Positions 1 through 8,565 are shown, counted from the first letter of the stretch. The stretch is 64,000 bases of DNA from Candidatus Flexifilum affinis (GCA_016713325.1 JADJPJ010000017.1:124001-188000); one strand, 5' to 3'. Made by a program: numbers and translations. Notes: generated from the letters alone by a model not told the origin.

Positions 1-316
1 CGTACCCCGCCAGTGTGCTCAGGATGGTCGAGCCGATGACGGTCAGGATCGCGGTGACGGCGCTGTTGCCGACATAATTCCAGATGCCGCGCCCGTAATC
101 GTTCAGCTTGATGAAATTGCCGACATCCAGCCGTGAAGGCAGAAAGGTCGGCGGCGCCGCCGAAGCTTCGGGCGGCGGTTTAAGTGAACTGATGGCCGTC
201 CACACGATCGGGAAGAGGAACAGCACGGCCAACGCGGTGCAAATGAAATAGAAGGCGATGCGCCCAGGACGATCGCTGCGCTTGCTGGTCATTGAAACGG
301 CCGGGATCGAAGTCAT
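1..316 (-). CDS. Carbohydrate ABC transporter permease, MalG-type (5' part only)
   Basis: Inner-membrane permease subunit of a sugar ABC importer. The window edge cuts the gene, so only about the first 105 codons are visible. They show a short charged N-terminus, a first membrane segment around residues 18-37, the 'ISSLKPPPEA' type stretch that follows TM1 in MalG-like permeases, and the beginning of TM2 around residue 80. The EAA loop lies beyond the edge. The ATG at 316 follows the stop of the upstream permease by 10 bp, so the two are probably translated together as the permease pair for the binding protein encoded at 1375-2622. Confidence 0.85.
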   Translation of the reverse strand, partial: MTSIPAVSMTSKRSDRPGRIAFYFICTALAVLFLFPIVWTAISSLKPPPEASAAPPTFLPSRLDVGNFIKLNDYGRGIWNYVGNSAVTAILTVIGSTILSTLAGY

Positions 317-326
317 GCGATGCCCC

Positions 327-1280
327 CTAGTAACTGGTATCGTCGCGCAGCAGGCGCAGTTGGATGACGCTGAGGATGACCAGCACGACCAGCAGCACGA
401 TCGAGAGCGACGCGCCGTAGCCGAGCTTGAAGTTGGTGAAGGAGTTTTTGTAGATCCAGTACACCACCGAGATGGTCGAGTTCTGCGGACCGCCCGCCGT
501 CATGATGAAGAACTGGTCGAAGCCGAGGTAGGAGCCGATCACCGAAAGGACCAGGGCCAGGGCGAAGGTGCGGCGCAGCAGCGGCATCATAATGTAGCGC
601 ATGCGTCCCCAGTAGTTCGCGCCGTCGACCTTGGCCGCTTCATACAGCTCCGCCGGAATGGCCTGCATGCCGGTCATCAGCAGGATCATGGTGAAGCCAA
701 CGGTCTTCCAGACCACCGACATGATGATCGCGGTCATGGCATAGGCGGAATCGGCCAGCCAGATGATCGGTCGGTCGATCAGGCCCAGTCCGGTCAGAAT
801 GGCGTTGATGACGCCAACCCGGTCATGGAGGAGCCAGACCCACAGCAGGCTGCTCGACCCCAGGCCGATGACGACCGGAAGGAAGTAAATGGTGCGGTAG
901 ATGCCGACGCCGGGCAGCGGCAGAGAGACGAGCAGCGCCAGCACGAAGGCCAGGATGAAGATCACCGGGGTGATCAGCAGGGTATAGCGGGTGGTGAACC
1001 ACAGGCTGTTCCAGAACTGACGGTCGGAGAGCAGCGCGCTGTAGTTTTCCAGCCCGATGAATTCGTGATCGCCCAGCAGCGGCCAGTCGTGCAGCGACAT
1101 GAAGACGGTGAAGATCAGCGGGAGGATGAAAAAGACCACCGTGAAGAAGACCGCCGGCAGGACGAAGAACAGGCCCGTGAAGCGCCGCCCAACAAATCTG
1201 CCGGATCGTTCGGCGCGGCGATCGCTGATCGGGAGATTGACTGTGCTCACTGCGACATCACTTTCCGACTTTTCTATCAA
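327..1280 (-). CDS. Carbohydrate ABC transporter permease, MalF/UgpA-type
   Basis: Membrane-spanning permease of a binding-protein-dependent sugar importer. About 317 residues with six hydrophobic segments; TM1 is near residue 36 and is followed by 'SLHDWPLLG..EFIGLENY', the usual MalF-family signature before the core. The cytoplasmic EAA loop that contacts the ATPase is 'EAAKVDGANYWGRMRYIMMP', about residues 213-232. The given start is a TTG without a strong ribosome site; a GTG at 1250, preceded by GGAAAG, is an equally good or better choice. It lies between the binding-protein gene and a MalG-type permease in one minus-strand operon. No ATPase gene is visible; such systems often share one MsmK-like ATPase encoded elsewhere. 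Confidence 0.9.
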   Translation of the reverse strand: MIEKSESDVAVSTVNLPISDRRAERSGRFVGRRFTGLFFVLPAVFFTVVFFILPLIFTVFMSLHDWPLLGDHEFIGLENYSALLSDRQFWNSLWFTTRYTLLITPVIFILAFVLALLVSLPLPGVGIYRTIYFLPVVIGLGSSSLLWVWLLHDRVGVINAILTGLGLIDRPIIWLADSAYAMTAIIMSVVWKTVGFTMILLMTGMQAIPAELYEAAKVDGANYWGRMRYIMMPLLRRTFALALVLSVIGSYLGFDQFFIMTAGGPQNSTISVVYWIYKNSFTNFKLGYGASLSIVLLVVLVILSVIQLRLLRDDTSY

Positions 1281-1301
1281 GTGAAAACGCTACCCCTGAT
1301 C

Positions 1302-1335
1302 CCCTGTCCGCGCGAGTTTTCTCGCGCGGACAGGG
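1302..1335 (-). promoter_or_regulatory. Intercistronic stem-loop between binding-protein and permease genes
   Basis: A perfect 15-bp stem (1302-1316 with 1321-1335) closes a TTTT loop. It sits after the stop of the binding-protein gene and before the first permease start. There is no U-tract on the minus strand after the stem, so it is more likely an RNA-stabilising or partial attenuation element than a full terminator. Confidence 0.75.
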
Positions 1336-1374
1336 AAGTGAAACCGCATGCTGCTGGGATGCGTCGAGGTGCTG

Positions 1375-2622
1375 CTATTCGCCCAAAATGGCGGTGAACC
1401 CCGCCTGGCCGTTGGCGATGGCGCCATCGACGTCACCCTGGAAGATGGCGGTCTGGAGCATCGCCAGCCACGGGCCGTTGGTGTCGTTGAACAACTGGTT
1501 GTAGACGAAGCTGTATGGCGTCTTGCCCAGGTTCATCGCCTCGGCGTTGGTGATCAGGCGCGGGTCCTGCTGCGAATATTCGTTGTCGATCAGGTCGGCG
1601 CGCAGGGGCATCTGGCCGCGGGCTGCGAACATCTCAAGCTGGATTTCTTCGGAGAGCCCCCAGGAGATGAACTCGAAGGCCGCTTCCGGATCCTGCGAGC
1701 TTGAGGTGATAGCGATCGAGTCGCCGCCGGCGAAGGAGGACACGCCGCCTTCCTGGCCAGGCAGGAAGGTCAGCCCGAAGTCGATTTCGGGGTGGTCGTT
1801 CTTCAGAACCGAGATCGAGAACGCGCCGGAGCCGGCCATGCCGATCTTTCCGGTGAGGAAGGCGTTCAGGAAGTCGTTGCCAGTGTCAGCCTGCGCGCCA
1901 GGAGGCACCAGACCCTCGTCCCACAGCTTCTTATAGAACTCGAGCGCCGCGCGGACCTCGGGGCTGTCGACGGTGGCCGTCAGTCCGTCGTCGGTCAGGA
2001 CATCGCCACCGCTCGCCCAGATCAGGGGCAGGAAGGTGAAGGCGTTGCAGCCGGCGCAATTGCCGCTGAAGTAGAAGCCATAGGTGTCATCGCCGAGGGC
2101 GGTGATGGCCTTGGCCGCTTCGTAAATTTCGTCCCAGGTCGTGGGCGGAACTTCAGGATCGAGTCCCGCGGCCTCAAATAGACCCTTGTTGTACAGCAGC
2201 ACTGAGCCTTCGGCGGCGAAGGGAACGGCGTAACGGCCACCGTCATATTCGCCGAGGTGGACGTGCGAGGCGCTGAGCTGGTCGGCGAAGGGCAGTGCGT
2301 CGATGAACGCGCCAATTTCGACCAGGTTGCCGGCCTGCGCGAACTGCGGGACGTAGATCAGGTCGATGGGCAGCAGATCCGGCGCTTCACCGGCCGCCGA
2401 GGCGACGCCGACGCGGGTAACGAAGTCGGCCGCCGGGATGATCGTCAGTTCGATCTGGTTGGCATGATCGGCATTCCACATGTCGACCAGTTCGCGCAGG
2501 AAAGCCTGATTGCTGTCGCGCGACCACATTTGCAGGGTCACCGCATCCTGCGCGGTGATAACCGATACCCCGCTGACGATGAGCGCCAGCAGGACGACGA
2601 GGAGAACGGAGGCTTTTCTCAT
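1375..2622 (-). CDS. Extracellular sugar-binding protein of ABC transporter
   Basis: Solute-binding protein (family 1, MalE-like) that would capture a sugar outside the membrane and deliver it to the permeases at 327-1280 and 1-316. About 415 residues. It begins with a Sec signal peptide (MRKASVLLVVLLALIVSGVS) and a probable cleavage after 'VITA'. The mature part has family features such as 'LLYNKGLFEAAGLDPEVPPT' near residue 150, a 'GKIGMAGSGAF' segment and C-terminal 'DVDGAIANGQAGF'. No lipobox cysteine is seen, so anchoring is unclear. The ATG at 2622 is preferred because AGGAG lies nine bases upstream; a TTG codon nine bases earlier is in frame. The substrate cannot be read from the sequence; the adjoining hydrolase and LacI regulator suggest a plant or algal oligosaccharide. 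Confidence 0.92.
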   Translation of the reverse strand: MRKASVLLVVLLALIVSGVSVITAQDAVTLQMWSRDSNQAFLRELVDMWNADHANQIELTIIPAADFVTRVGVASAAGEAPDLLPIDLIYVPQFAQAGNLVEIGAFIDALPFADQLSASHVHLGEYDGGRYAVPFAAEGSVLLYNKGLFEAAGLDPEVPPTTWDEIYEAAKAITALGDDTYGFYFSGNCAGCNAFTFLPLIWASGGDVLTDDGLTATVDSPEVRAALEFYKKLWDEGLVPPGAQADTGNDFLNAFLTGKIGMAGSGAFSISVLKNDHPEIDFGLTFLPGQEGGVSSFAGGDSIAITSSSQDPEAAFEFISWGLSEEIQLEMFAARGQMPLRADLIDNEYSQQDPRLITNAEAMNLGKTPYSFVYNQLFNDTNGPWLAMLQTAIFQGDVDGAIANGQAGFTAILGE

Positions 2623-2706
2623 TTTCAACAACTCCTATCGTAAAACCGTGAGTTTATCGTCAGCGGCGGAGCAGTGCGAAAACTGCCCGGCGCCGGAGTG
2701 ACCTCT

Positions 2707-4368
2707 TCAATTTGTTGCGCCTGTCGCGGCCATCGTGTTTCCGGCCACTGCGGCCTTGCAGAGTGCGATGACCTCATCGGCGAACCGGGACATCGTGTCG
2801 TCGGCGATGCCCACCGAAACGATGTGCCCCGGCGTGACCGGCCCGGCCTGCTTGTAAGTGAACCCTCGCTCGTGAACGCCGGTGCTGACCGGCCCCGGAG
2901 CGCCTTCCGCCAGATGCCCCAGCGCACGGCCGTAGCGCGTCAGGATCTGGGGGAACTTGTAGTGCCGGTCGATACCCAGCCAGCTCTGGTTGACGGGCAG
3001 CAGGGCCAGGAGCGCGTCGTACCAGCCTTCGCCGGCGATCAGCAGACCGGGGTGGTGCGCGTGCAGATCGGCGATCAACCTCTGGTAGCCCTGGTACAGG
3101 TTGTGGCGCGGGTCGTTGAACCAGCAGGCGGATGTGTCGAGAAAGACGCCGCTGATGCCGTAGTCGCGGACGATGCCGCTGACCTGTTCCAGCAGGTGCT
3201 GGCGGAAGACCGGCTCGCCAGGGTTGAGGAAGACCTGATCGTCCTCGCCGAAGCGGTCGGTATCCCAGTCCGGCATGTTCACCAGGGTCAGATAGCTGTT
3301 GGTCCGGCTGCGGAAGGCCGATCGCTCATAGTCCGGATAGACCTGGACGTTGGCGCCGTGCATGCCGAACATCGGCATCAGCCTGACGCCGAGCCGGTCG
3401 GCGGTGGCCACCAGACGGCGGAAGGCGGCATCCCCGCCGAGCGCCTCGCCCGGTCGGTAGTGCGGATAGGCATAGTAGTAGCGGCCTTCGAAGCCGGGAA
3501 TGTAGGCGAGGATATGCTTCCCCGGCACATGCTCGGCGATCGTCTCCAGCGTCTGCGCCATCTGGTCGAAGGTGTTGAAGACGTAGCCGGTCCAGTGCTG
3601 GCCGTGCAGGTTCAGGACCAGCCGGATGTCACGCATCCAGTCCGGCACGTCGGGACGAGTCTCCCACAGCTTCAGATCGTAGGCTTCTTCGACGAAGGCC
3701 AGGTGGGCGTCGAAATCGGCGTTGACCTCCGCCGTCTGGTTCGTGACGCGCAGGCGGATCTCGCAGGTCGAGATGCTGCTGCCCCAGCGCGTGGCATCTT
3801 CCTCGAAGATCAGTTCCAGCACCGGCTGACCGTCAGCATAGGGCGGCAGGTGGGTATACAGCCGCTTGGCGCGCACCTCGCGGTCGCGGAAGCTGACACA
3901 GATTTGCGGCGAACCATCCTGCTCGCCGGCGCAGGCCCAGGGAGTTAGCCATTCGCGCCAGGGATAATTCCAGCGGACCGGCGCCGTCAGCGTGGGCACA
4001 GCGGTGCGCCCGGCCGTGCTGGTCGGCTGCCACCACCCCTGCTCGAAGGCGCTGGCCGGCAGCCCCCAGAGCATGAGTTTGACGGCCTTGATCGGCTCGG
4101 CGTGGCGCGCCTGAATGCGCCACACATAGGCACCGCCATCGCGGGCGATGTGTACGGTCACCTCGCCGGGGCTGCGCTGCTGCTGACCGGCCCAGCTCAG
4201 GCCGCTGGCCGCCAGCGTCAAGCCGCCATCGGTGATCGATACCTGCGCCGGGTCGATCTGGTACAGGTTTTTGGTCGTGAAGACTTGCACACCCCAGCGT
4301 ACGCCGGGCAGATCGGGCACTTCGTAGAGTGGGTCGCGCGGGTCGTAGCTCAGATCGTAGATTTCCAA
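2707..4368 (-). CDS. Putative TIM-barrel glycoside hydrolase, alpha-galactosidase-clan-like
   Basis: A cytoplasmic protein of about 553 residues without signal peptide. The first ~230 residues look like a beta-rich domain. The second half looks like a (beta/alpha)8 barrel with 'HILAYIPGFEGRYYYAYPHY', 'RLMPMFGMHGANV' and, near residue 425, 'GISGVFLDTSACWFND', where the Asp has the position of a nucleophile in GH31/GH36/GH-D-clan enzymes. I cannot assign a family or substrate with certainty. The start appears to be TTG at 4368: the GAGGAG ribosome site overlaps the stop codon of the upstream lacI gene (ATGAGGAG), seven bases before the TTG, and no ATG or GTG lies nearby in frame downstream. It probably cleaves the sugar imported by the operon's transporter. 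Confidence 0.75.
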   Translation of the reverse strand: MEIYDLSYDPRDPLYEVPDLPGVRWGVQVFTTKNLYQIDPAQVSITDGGLTLAASGLSWAGQQQRSPGEVTVHIARDGGAYVWRIQARHAEPIKAVKLMLWGLPASAFEQGWWQPTSTAGRTAVPTLTAPVRWNYPWREWLTPWACAGEQDGSPQICVSFRDREVRAKRLYTHLPPYADGQPVLELIFEEDATRWGSSISTCEIRLRVTNQTAEVNADFDAHLAFVEEAYDLKLWETRPDVPDWMRDIRLVLNLHGQHWTGYVFNTFDQMAQTLETIAEHVPGKHILAYIPGFEGRYYYAYPHYRPGEALGGDAAFRRLVATADRLGVRLMPMFGMHGANVQVYPDYERSAFRSRTNSYLTLVNMPDWDTDRFGEDDQVFLNPGEPVFRQHLLEQVSGIVRDYGISGVFLDTSACWFNDPRHNLYQGYQRLIADLHAHHPGLLIAGEGWYDALLALLPVNQSWLGIDRHYKFPQILTRYGRALGHLAEGAPGPVSTGVHERGFTYKQAGPVTPGHIVSVGIADDTMSRFADEVIALCKAAVAGNTMAATGATN

Positions 4369-4378
4369 GTTTGGCTCC

Positions 4379-5437
4379 TCATGCGGTTTCGAGGCGACTT
4401 GCGCCGCAGGACTGTCGGATGACGAGTTCGCAGGCGACACGGTGTACTTCGCGCGTCGAACTCCCTTCGCGGATGTCGCGCAGCAGCAGTTCGCCCGCCA
4501 GATGGCCCATTTGCACCAGGGGCAGTGCGACGGTGGTCAACGGCGGGCGCTGGTGCGCGGCAAATTTGCGATTGTCGAAGCCGATCAACGCAACATCGTC
4601 GGGGATGCGCACGCCAAGTTCGTGCAGCCCGCCCATCGCGCCGGCCGCGATGCTGTCGCTCATGCAGAAGATGGCGTCCGGCGGATCGGGCAGGGTCATC
4701 AGATCGCGCGCCAGGGTATAGCCGCTGCTTTCGTACCACTTGCCGGCCCGCACCAGCGCCGGGTCGAACGGGACGCCGGCGATTTCCAGCGCGTGCTGTA
4801 CGCCGGCCAACCGATGGCGCGTGGCCTCGTAATGGCCGGGGCCGTTGATGATGGCAATGCGCCGCTTTCCCAACGAAAGCAGGTGATGCGCGCCGAGCGC
4901 CGCACCGCCGAAATCATCGGGGATGACGCTGTGAACGGGCGTGTCGTCGGTGTACTGGTACAGGTAGACCACTGGCACATCGCCCAGTGGCAGGGCCGGC
5001 GCACCGCGCTGGCGCACCCGGTAACCGCTGAGCAGAATGATGCCGTCGACCTTCTTGTCGATGAGCACCTGCAAGTGCATCCGTTCGCGGGCGGGGTCGC
5101 CATAGCTGTTGCACAGAAAGACGCTGAACCCCTGCGCGCTGACCACATCCTCGACGCCACGCATCATCGACATGGTGAACACGCCTTCGAGATCGTCGGT
5201 GATCAGGCCGAGGGTGGCCGTGCGGCTCATTTTCAGGCTGCGGGCAATGCTGTTGGGGCGGAAGTTGAGCTTGTCGGCGGCGGCGCGCACCAGTACGCGT
5301 TTCTCCTCGCTCACATAAGGTGCATTGTTCATGACCTTGGAGACAGTTGCAGGAGAAACTCCGGCGAGGCGCGCGACATCGCGGATGGTGACGGAGCTGG
5401 AAGAAGGTTTGTCTTTGGGCGGCAAAATGCGCACCAC
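4379..5437 (-). CDS. LacI family transcriptional regulator
   Basis: DNA-binding repressor or activator of the sugar operon it heads. The N-terminal helix-turn-helix is clear at about residues 18-45 (VTIRDVARLAGVSPATVSKV, then MNNAPYVSEE), followed by the hinge-helix stretch 'NSIARSLKMSRTATLGLI'. The rest is a periplasmic-binding-protein-like effector domain ending in 'LVIRQSCGASRLETA'. The start is GTG at 5437 with only a weak purine-rich upstream site. The gene comes first in an operon of regulator, hydrolase, binding protein and permeases, all on the minus strand, so the effector is probably the transported sugar. A LacI-like palindromic candidate operator lies upstream at 5534-5553. Confidence 0.95.
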   Translation of the reverse strand: MVRILPPKDKPSSSSVTIRDVARLAGVSPATVSKVMNNAPYVSEEKRVLVRAAADKLNFRPNSIARSLKMSRTATLGLITDDLEGVFTMSMMRGVEDVVSAQGFSVFLCNSYGDPARERMHLQVLIDKKVDGIILLSGYRVRQRGAPALPLGDVPVVYLYQYTDDTPVHSVIPDDFGGAALGAHHLLSLGKRRIAIINGPGHYEATRHRLAGVQHALEIAGVPFDPALVRAGKWYESSGYTLARDLMTLPDPPDAIFCMSDSIAAGAMGGLHELGVRIPDDVALIGFDNRKFAAHQRPPLTTVALPLVQMGHLAGELLLRDIREGSSTREVHRVACELVIRQSCGASRLETA

Positions 5438-5533
5438 TTTCGATCAGACTTTATCACAAAGCATAGTAAACCGATTTCCATCGAGTATAGCGACCCAAAT
5501 AAGGCGTGTCAACAGATCATCAATGGCGTGTTC

Positions 5534-5553
5534 GGAAAACGGTTTCTGAAACC
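5534..5553. promoter_or_regulatory. Candidate LacI-type operator
   Basis: Two overlapping palindromes lie about 100 bp upstream of lacI. One is GGAAAACGGTTTCT with the central CG typical of LacI-family operators (5534-5547, imperfect). The other is the perfect inverted repeat GGTTTC-T-GAAACC (5541-5553). Their position fits autoregulation of the sugar operon. No binding data can be inferred. Confidence 0.45.
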
Positions 5554-5650
5554 TGTAAGGGTAACAACTTAGAGAAATGCGGACGTCACCGGCAGACGAA
5601 GTTTGCCCTGCCTTGCCTGTCTGTCGAGCGATGGAGTAGCTAGCTTGTCG

Positions 5651-5705
5651 ACCCTCTCCCGTGAAACGGGAGAGGGCGGCTAAGCGAAGCGCAGCGGGTG
5701 AGGGT
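5651..5705. repeat. Dispersed palindromic repeat with strong hairpin (family A)
   Basis: An 11-bp perfect stem CCCTCTCCCGT/ACGGGAGAGGG with a 3-nt loop (5652-5676) is followed by GCTAAGCGAAGCGCAGCGGGTGAGGG (5680-5705, given here as a family signature). Related sequences recur at 14873-14930, 50725-50770 and 52409-52491. Here it lies just after the stop of the lipoprotein gene and may end its transcript. Confidence 0.7.
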
Positions 5706-5710
5706 GAATA

Positions 5711-6982
5711 CTACGGGCAGCTTCCCCTGTTCAGGGTGTATTCCAGGCTGATGGCGTTGTCGTTCGGATCGCTCTCCGGGATGATGTTTTCCTGATCGAT
5801 GGTCAGAGTGAGCCGGTGGACCTCGTTGTACCAGGTGCTGATGTTCAGCGACATATCGACGCGGACCGTCTGGCCGGCCTGGATGATCGGGAACCCGCCA
5901 ACGGTGTTCCCCTGCACCGTGCCGTCGGCGGCGCGCGTATCGACGAGCGTAACCGTGCCTCCTGCGTTGGTGGCCTGCGTGCCCAGGTTTGCCACGTCCA
6001 GGCCGACGACGAACACCTGCTCGCAGATCGGCTGCGAGGGATTGAGCACGACAATGCCGGCCACCAGGTTGGCGCCGGAGGCAGCGGGCGCGTTGGTCGG
6101 CTGAACGGGTGTCGCGGTCGCCGGGCGTGCCGTCGGACGCGGCGGACCCGGGTCGCGTGGGAGGGCGCTGGTGTCGCCGGTGACGGTCGTCAGCGGTCCG
6201 TAGACCCAGCCTTCAGTGCCGCCGTAGCGCACCTTGTACCAGTCGCCGCCGGTGCTGACTGCCAGAATCTCGGCCGTCTGGCCGGTCGCGTAGGAGCCGA
6301 TCGGCGGGTCGAACTCCAGGCCCGGGCCTCGGCGCACGTTGATGCCCTGGCTGAAGCTGGCCATCGGCGCGGAAGCCGAGGCGGCCGTTGGTTGTGCTGT
6401 AGGCTGAACACCCTGAGGCGCCAAAGTCGGTTCGACCGTCGGAGCGGCCGTCGTGGGTTGGGCTGTCGCCACTTCCTGTCCGGGTCTTGGCGTGACTGAA
6501 GGAAGGACGAAGCGAGTCGCGGTCGTGGTTGCCGTGGACAATGGCTGCCCCAGCACTTCCTGGGTGACGGCCTGGGCATCGCCAGCCACGACGGAGATGG
6601 TGACCAGCGCGGTCTCGCTGGCCGAACCATCGCCGCGGAACGCGGTCACGGCGATGCGGTGTTCTCCGATTCCGGCGGCCTGCCAGGTGTGACTGATGCC
6701 GAAGGCCAGCGCACCCTGAGGATTGGGTGCATCCAGGGTCGTCGCCAGGGCTTCATCAATGGCGATCTCCACGCGGTCGATGTCTGCGCCGGCGTTGGTC
6801 ACCTGTCCCGAGATGTTGACGGCGATGCCCTCCCGGTAGCTGGCGCCGGGCTGCGGCACGGCAATCTGCACAACAGGCGCCCCGGAAACCGAGCCCACGG
6901 AGGGCACGTTGTTCAAGTTACAGCCCGTATTGACCAGCGCGATCGCCAGCAGCAACACGAGAAGACGGACGAGACGCGACAT
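5711..6982 (-). CDS. Lipoprotein with Ig-like, SH3b and CARDB-like domains
   Basis: Probable surface lipoprotein of 423 residues. The N-terminus is a lipoprotein signal peptide ending in the lipobox 'LVNTGC' near residue 20. Residues ~40-130 resemble an Ig-like or cadherin-type fold (PVVQIAVPQPGASYREG), then a Thr/Pro-rich linker, then a bacterial SH3 domain at about 208-265 (GINVRRGPGLEFDPPIGSYA through WYKVRYGGTEGWVYG). A second Pro/Thr linker leads to a CARDB-like domain, about 305-423 (VVGLDVANLGTQATNAGG, ending 'NIIPESDPNDNAISLEY'). SH3b and CARDB modules are general extracellular binding domains, so a specific function cannot be given. It appears monocistronic, with a family A hairpin right after the stop. 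Confidence 0.8.
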   Translation of the reverse strand: MSRLVRLLVLLLAIALVNTGCNLNNVPSVGSVSGAPVVQIAVPQPGASYREGIAVNISGQVTNAGADIDRVEIAIDEALATTLDAPNPQGALAFGISHTWQAAGIGEHRIAVTAFRGDGSASETALVTISVVAGDAQAVTQEVLGQPLSTATTTATRFVLPSVTPRPGQEVATAQPTTAAPTVEPTLAPQGVQPTAQPTAASASAPMASFSQGINVRRGPGLEFDPPIGSYATGQTAEILAVSTGGDWYKVRYGGTEGWVYGPLTTVTGDTSALPRDPGPPRPTARPATATPVQPTNAPAASGANLVAGIVVLNPSQPICEQVFVVGLDVANLGTQATNAGGTVTLVDTRAADGTVQGNTVGGFPIIQAGQTVRVDMSLNISTWYNEVHRLTLTIDQENIIPESDPNDNAISLEYTLNRGSCP

Positions 6983-7050
6983 AATTCACCTCGCGGCAGC
7001 GGACGGTTTGAGGATAGCTTAGCGCAGCGCTCGCCCGATTTCGACCGTCG

Positions 7051-7365
7051 TTATTCCGTCGAAAACCCTGCGGAGAACAGACCGGTGAGCTGTACTTCCA
7101 CCGGCACACCTTCGAGCGACTCGGGGATGCGGTCAGAGGGAGGCAGGCTCTCGTTGGAAATCAGCTCGTCCACCATGACCACCAGGCACACTTCACGTTC
7201 TGGCCGTTCGGCTTTCTCCTCCGCGGCAGTGTCGTCGTCTCTGCGCGATCTGAAACCGATAGCCACGCCCACCACATGGGGCCTGTCCATCAAGAAATGA
7301 GAGTATTTTTCCTGAACTTCCTGTGCTCGCTTGAGCTGCTCCTCTGTCGACTCCGAGGGGGACAT
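7051..7365 (-). CDS. Stand-alone propeptide-like protein related to the upstream protease's N-terminus
   Basis: A 104-residue cytoplasmic-looking protein without signal peptide. Its core 'RPHVVGVAIGFRSRR..CLVVMVDE..ESLEGVPVEV' aligns by eye with residues ~14-75 of the neighbouring protease (KRNVVGVAVGYKNQ..AVVVLVER..RELEGMRTDVVEV). So it looks like a separate copy of that protease's N-terminal module. The ATG at 7365 has GGAGG upstream; 13 further codons are open but have no better start. It lies about 60 bp after the protease stop on the same strand, so both are probably in one transcript. A chaperone or inhibitor role for the protease is an inference from this homology and position. Confidence 0.7.
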   Translation of the reverse strand: MSPSESTEEQLKRAQEVQEKYSHFLMDRPHVVGVAIGFRSRRDDDTAAEEKAERPEREVCLVVMVDELISNESLPPSDRIPESLEGVPVEVQLTGLFSAGFSTE

Positions 7366-7422
7366 TGTGATCGCCTCCGATCCCTGAGACTCCTCGTACC
7401 GCAAATGCGCTGCAGGTCTACC

Positions 7423-8565
7423 TCAGAACTTGATATTCAACGCGTCCAGGACGACGTCAATGGGCGTGAAGATGGTCGCCAGGTCGCTGCCGGCGAAGAG
7501 CAGCCCGACCGCCTTGTTCTCGCTGGTGTCGACGACGAGAGAGCCGCTGTCGCCGCCCTTGCTCATCGCTTCCGTGATTGTCTGCCCGACAAAGCGCGCC
7601 GTCCGTGGGCCGGCCGCGGTGCTGTAGCCGACATTGACCGTGGCGTTGATCAGCGTCACGACACCTTCGGTGTATTCGGTGGTCCGCCCGTACTTGCGCA
7701 CTCGCATGCCCAGCGTTGCCGGCTTCGTGCCTGCGATCGTGCCGATGGTCTGGATGGCGCTGTCGAACATGGCCGGGTCGCTGGGTTTGGCCAGCGCGCA
7801 GTCCACCCGGTTTTCCGGCGTCGTCTGGGCGACCGGAATGGTGCTGGTGCCCGTCAACGCGGCAGTGGCCAGCGCCTGCGAGGTCGTCGCCGCGACGCGC
7901 TGGTTGGAGCCGACCATCCTGGCGACGGCATTGGCCAGCGAGACAATGACTGAGACGACGTCGCACGAGGCAGCGGGCGGCGTCGGATTCGGCGTGGGGG
8001 TCGGGTTCGGATTGGGATTTGGCGTCGGCGTGACCGGCGGCTCGACCGTGTCGCCGACGTAACGCAGCGGGATGAAGCGCTCCAAGGTGGCCACCATGTC
8101 ACCGGGGTTTTTGCCGCCGTCGGTTGGGCCGGGCTGAAGGATTGGATCGCCCTTCAGCGCATCGTTGCTGTTGGCCAGAACATGGTTGTTGGAAAGGATC
8201 AGCAGTTCGTTGGTGGCTCGGTCACGGACGATCGCCCCCAGCGTCCCGGCGGTGATCTTGTAGTGGCCCATGCTTACCCCGCCCGGAATGGTGGGACGGA
8301 AGCGCTCGCGCGGAGTTTGCAGGGCGCGCAGGACGCCGACCTCGACGACGTCGGTGCGCATGCCTTCGAGCTCACGCGGGACCATGTCGTCGACGCTCAG
8401 CGCGGCGATAGGCAGCTTCCGCTCGACCAGAACGACGACCGCGACATCTCCCTGAGTCGCGCCCTCCTGGTTCTTGTACCCCACGGCGACCCCGACCACA
8501 TTGCGTTTCGACAGCAGCGCCTCTTCATGAACGGCCTGGGCCATGATCGCCTGATCAGTAGTCAT
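7423..8565 (-). CDS. Trypsin-like serine protease with proline-rich insertion
   Basis: Predicted chymotrypsin-fold protease of 380 residues. Residues ~1-80 form a module shared with the small protein at 7051-7365. The catalytic triad can be read as His in 'LSNNHVLANSN' (about 123), Asp in 'NRVDCALAKP' (about 250) and Ser in 'SKGGDSGSLV' (about 340). Between His and Asp lies an insertion of roughly 70-80 residues starting with a Pro/Asn/Thr stretch (PTPNPNPNPTPTPNP), unusual for the core of this fold. No signal peptide is visible, so either it acts in the cytoplasm or is exported by a non-Sec route. The ATG at 8565 follows GAGGAG by six bases; 31 extra upstream codons are open but lack a ribosome site. 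Confidence 0.8.
   Translation of the reverse strand: MTTDQAIMAQAVHEEALLSKRNVVGVAVGYKNQEGATQGDVAVVVLVERKLPIAALSVDDMVPRELEGMRTDVVEVGVLRALQTPRERFRPTIPGGVSMGHYKITAGTLGAIVRDRATNELLILSNNHVLANSNDALKGDPILQPGPTDGGKNPGDMVATLERFIPLRYVGDTVEPPVTPTPNPNPNPTPTPNPTPPAASCDVVSVIVSLANAVARMVGSNQRVAATTSQALATAALTGTSTIPVAQTTPENRVDCALAKPSDPAMFDSAIQTIGTIAGTKPATLGMRVRKYGRTTEYTEGVVTLINATVNVGYSTAAGPRTARFVGQTITEAMSKGGDSGSLVVDTSENKAVGLLFAGSDLATIFTPIDVVLDALNIKF

Noticed and set aside
258..1397. A 379-codon open frame on the plus strand opposite the MalF-type permease, and many similar long antisense frames across the window
   Set aside because: Their products are Asp/Arg/Gln/His-rich without domains, typical of shadow frames opposite high-GC genes, while the minus-strand frame is a clear permease.
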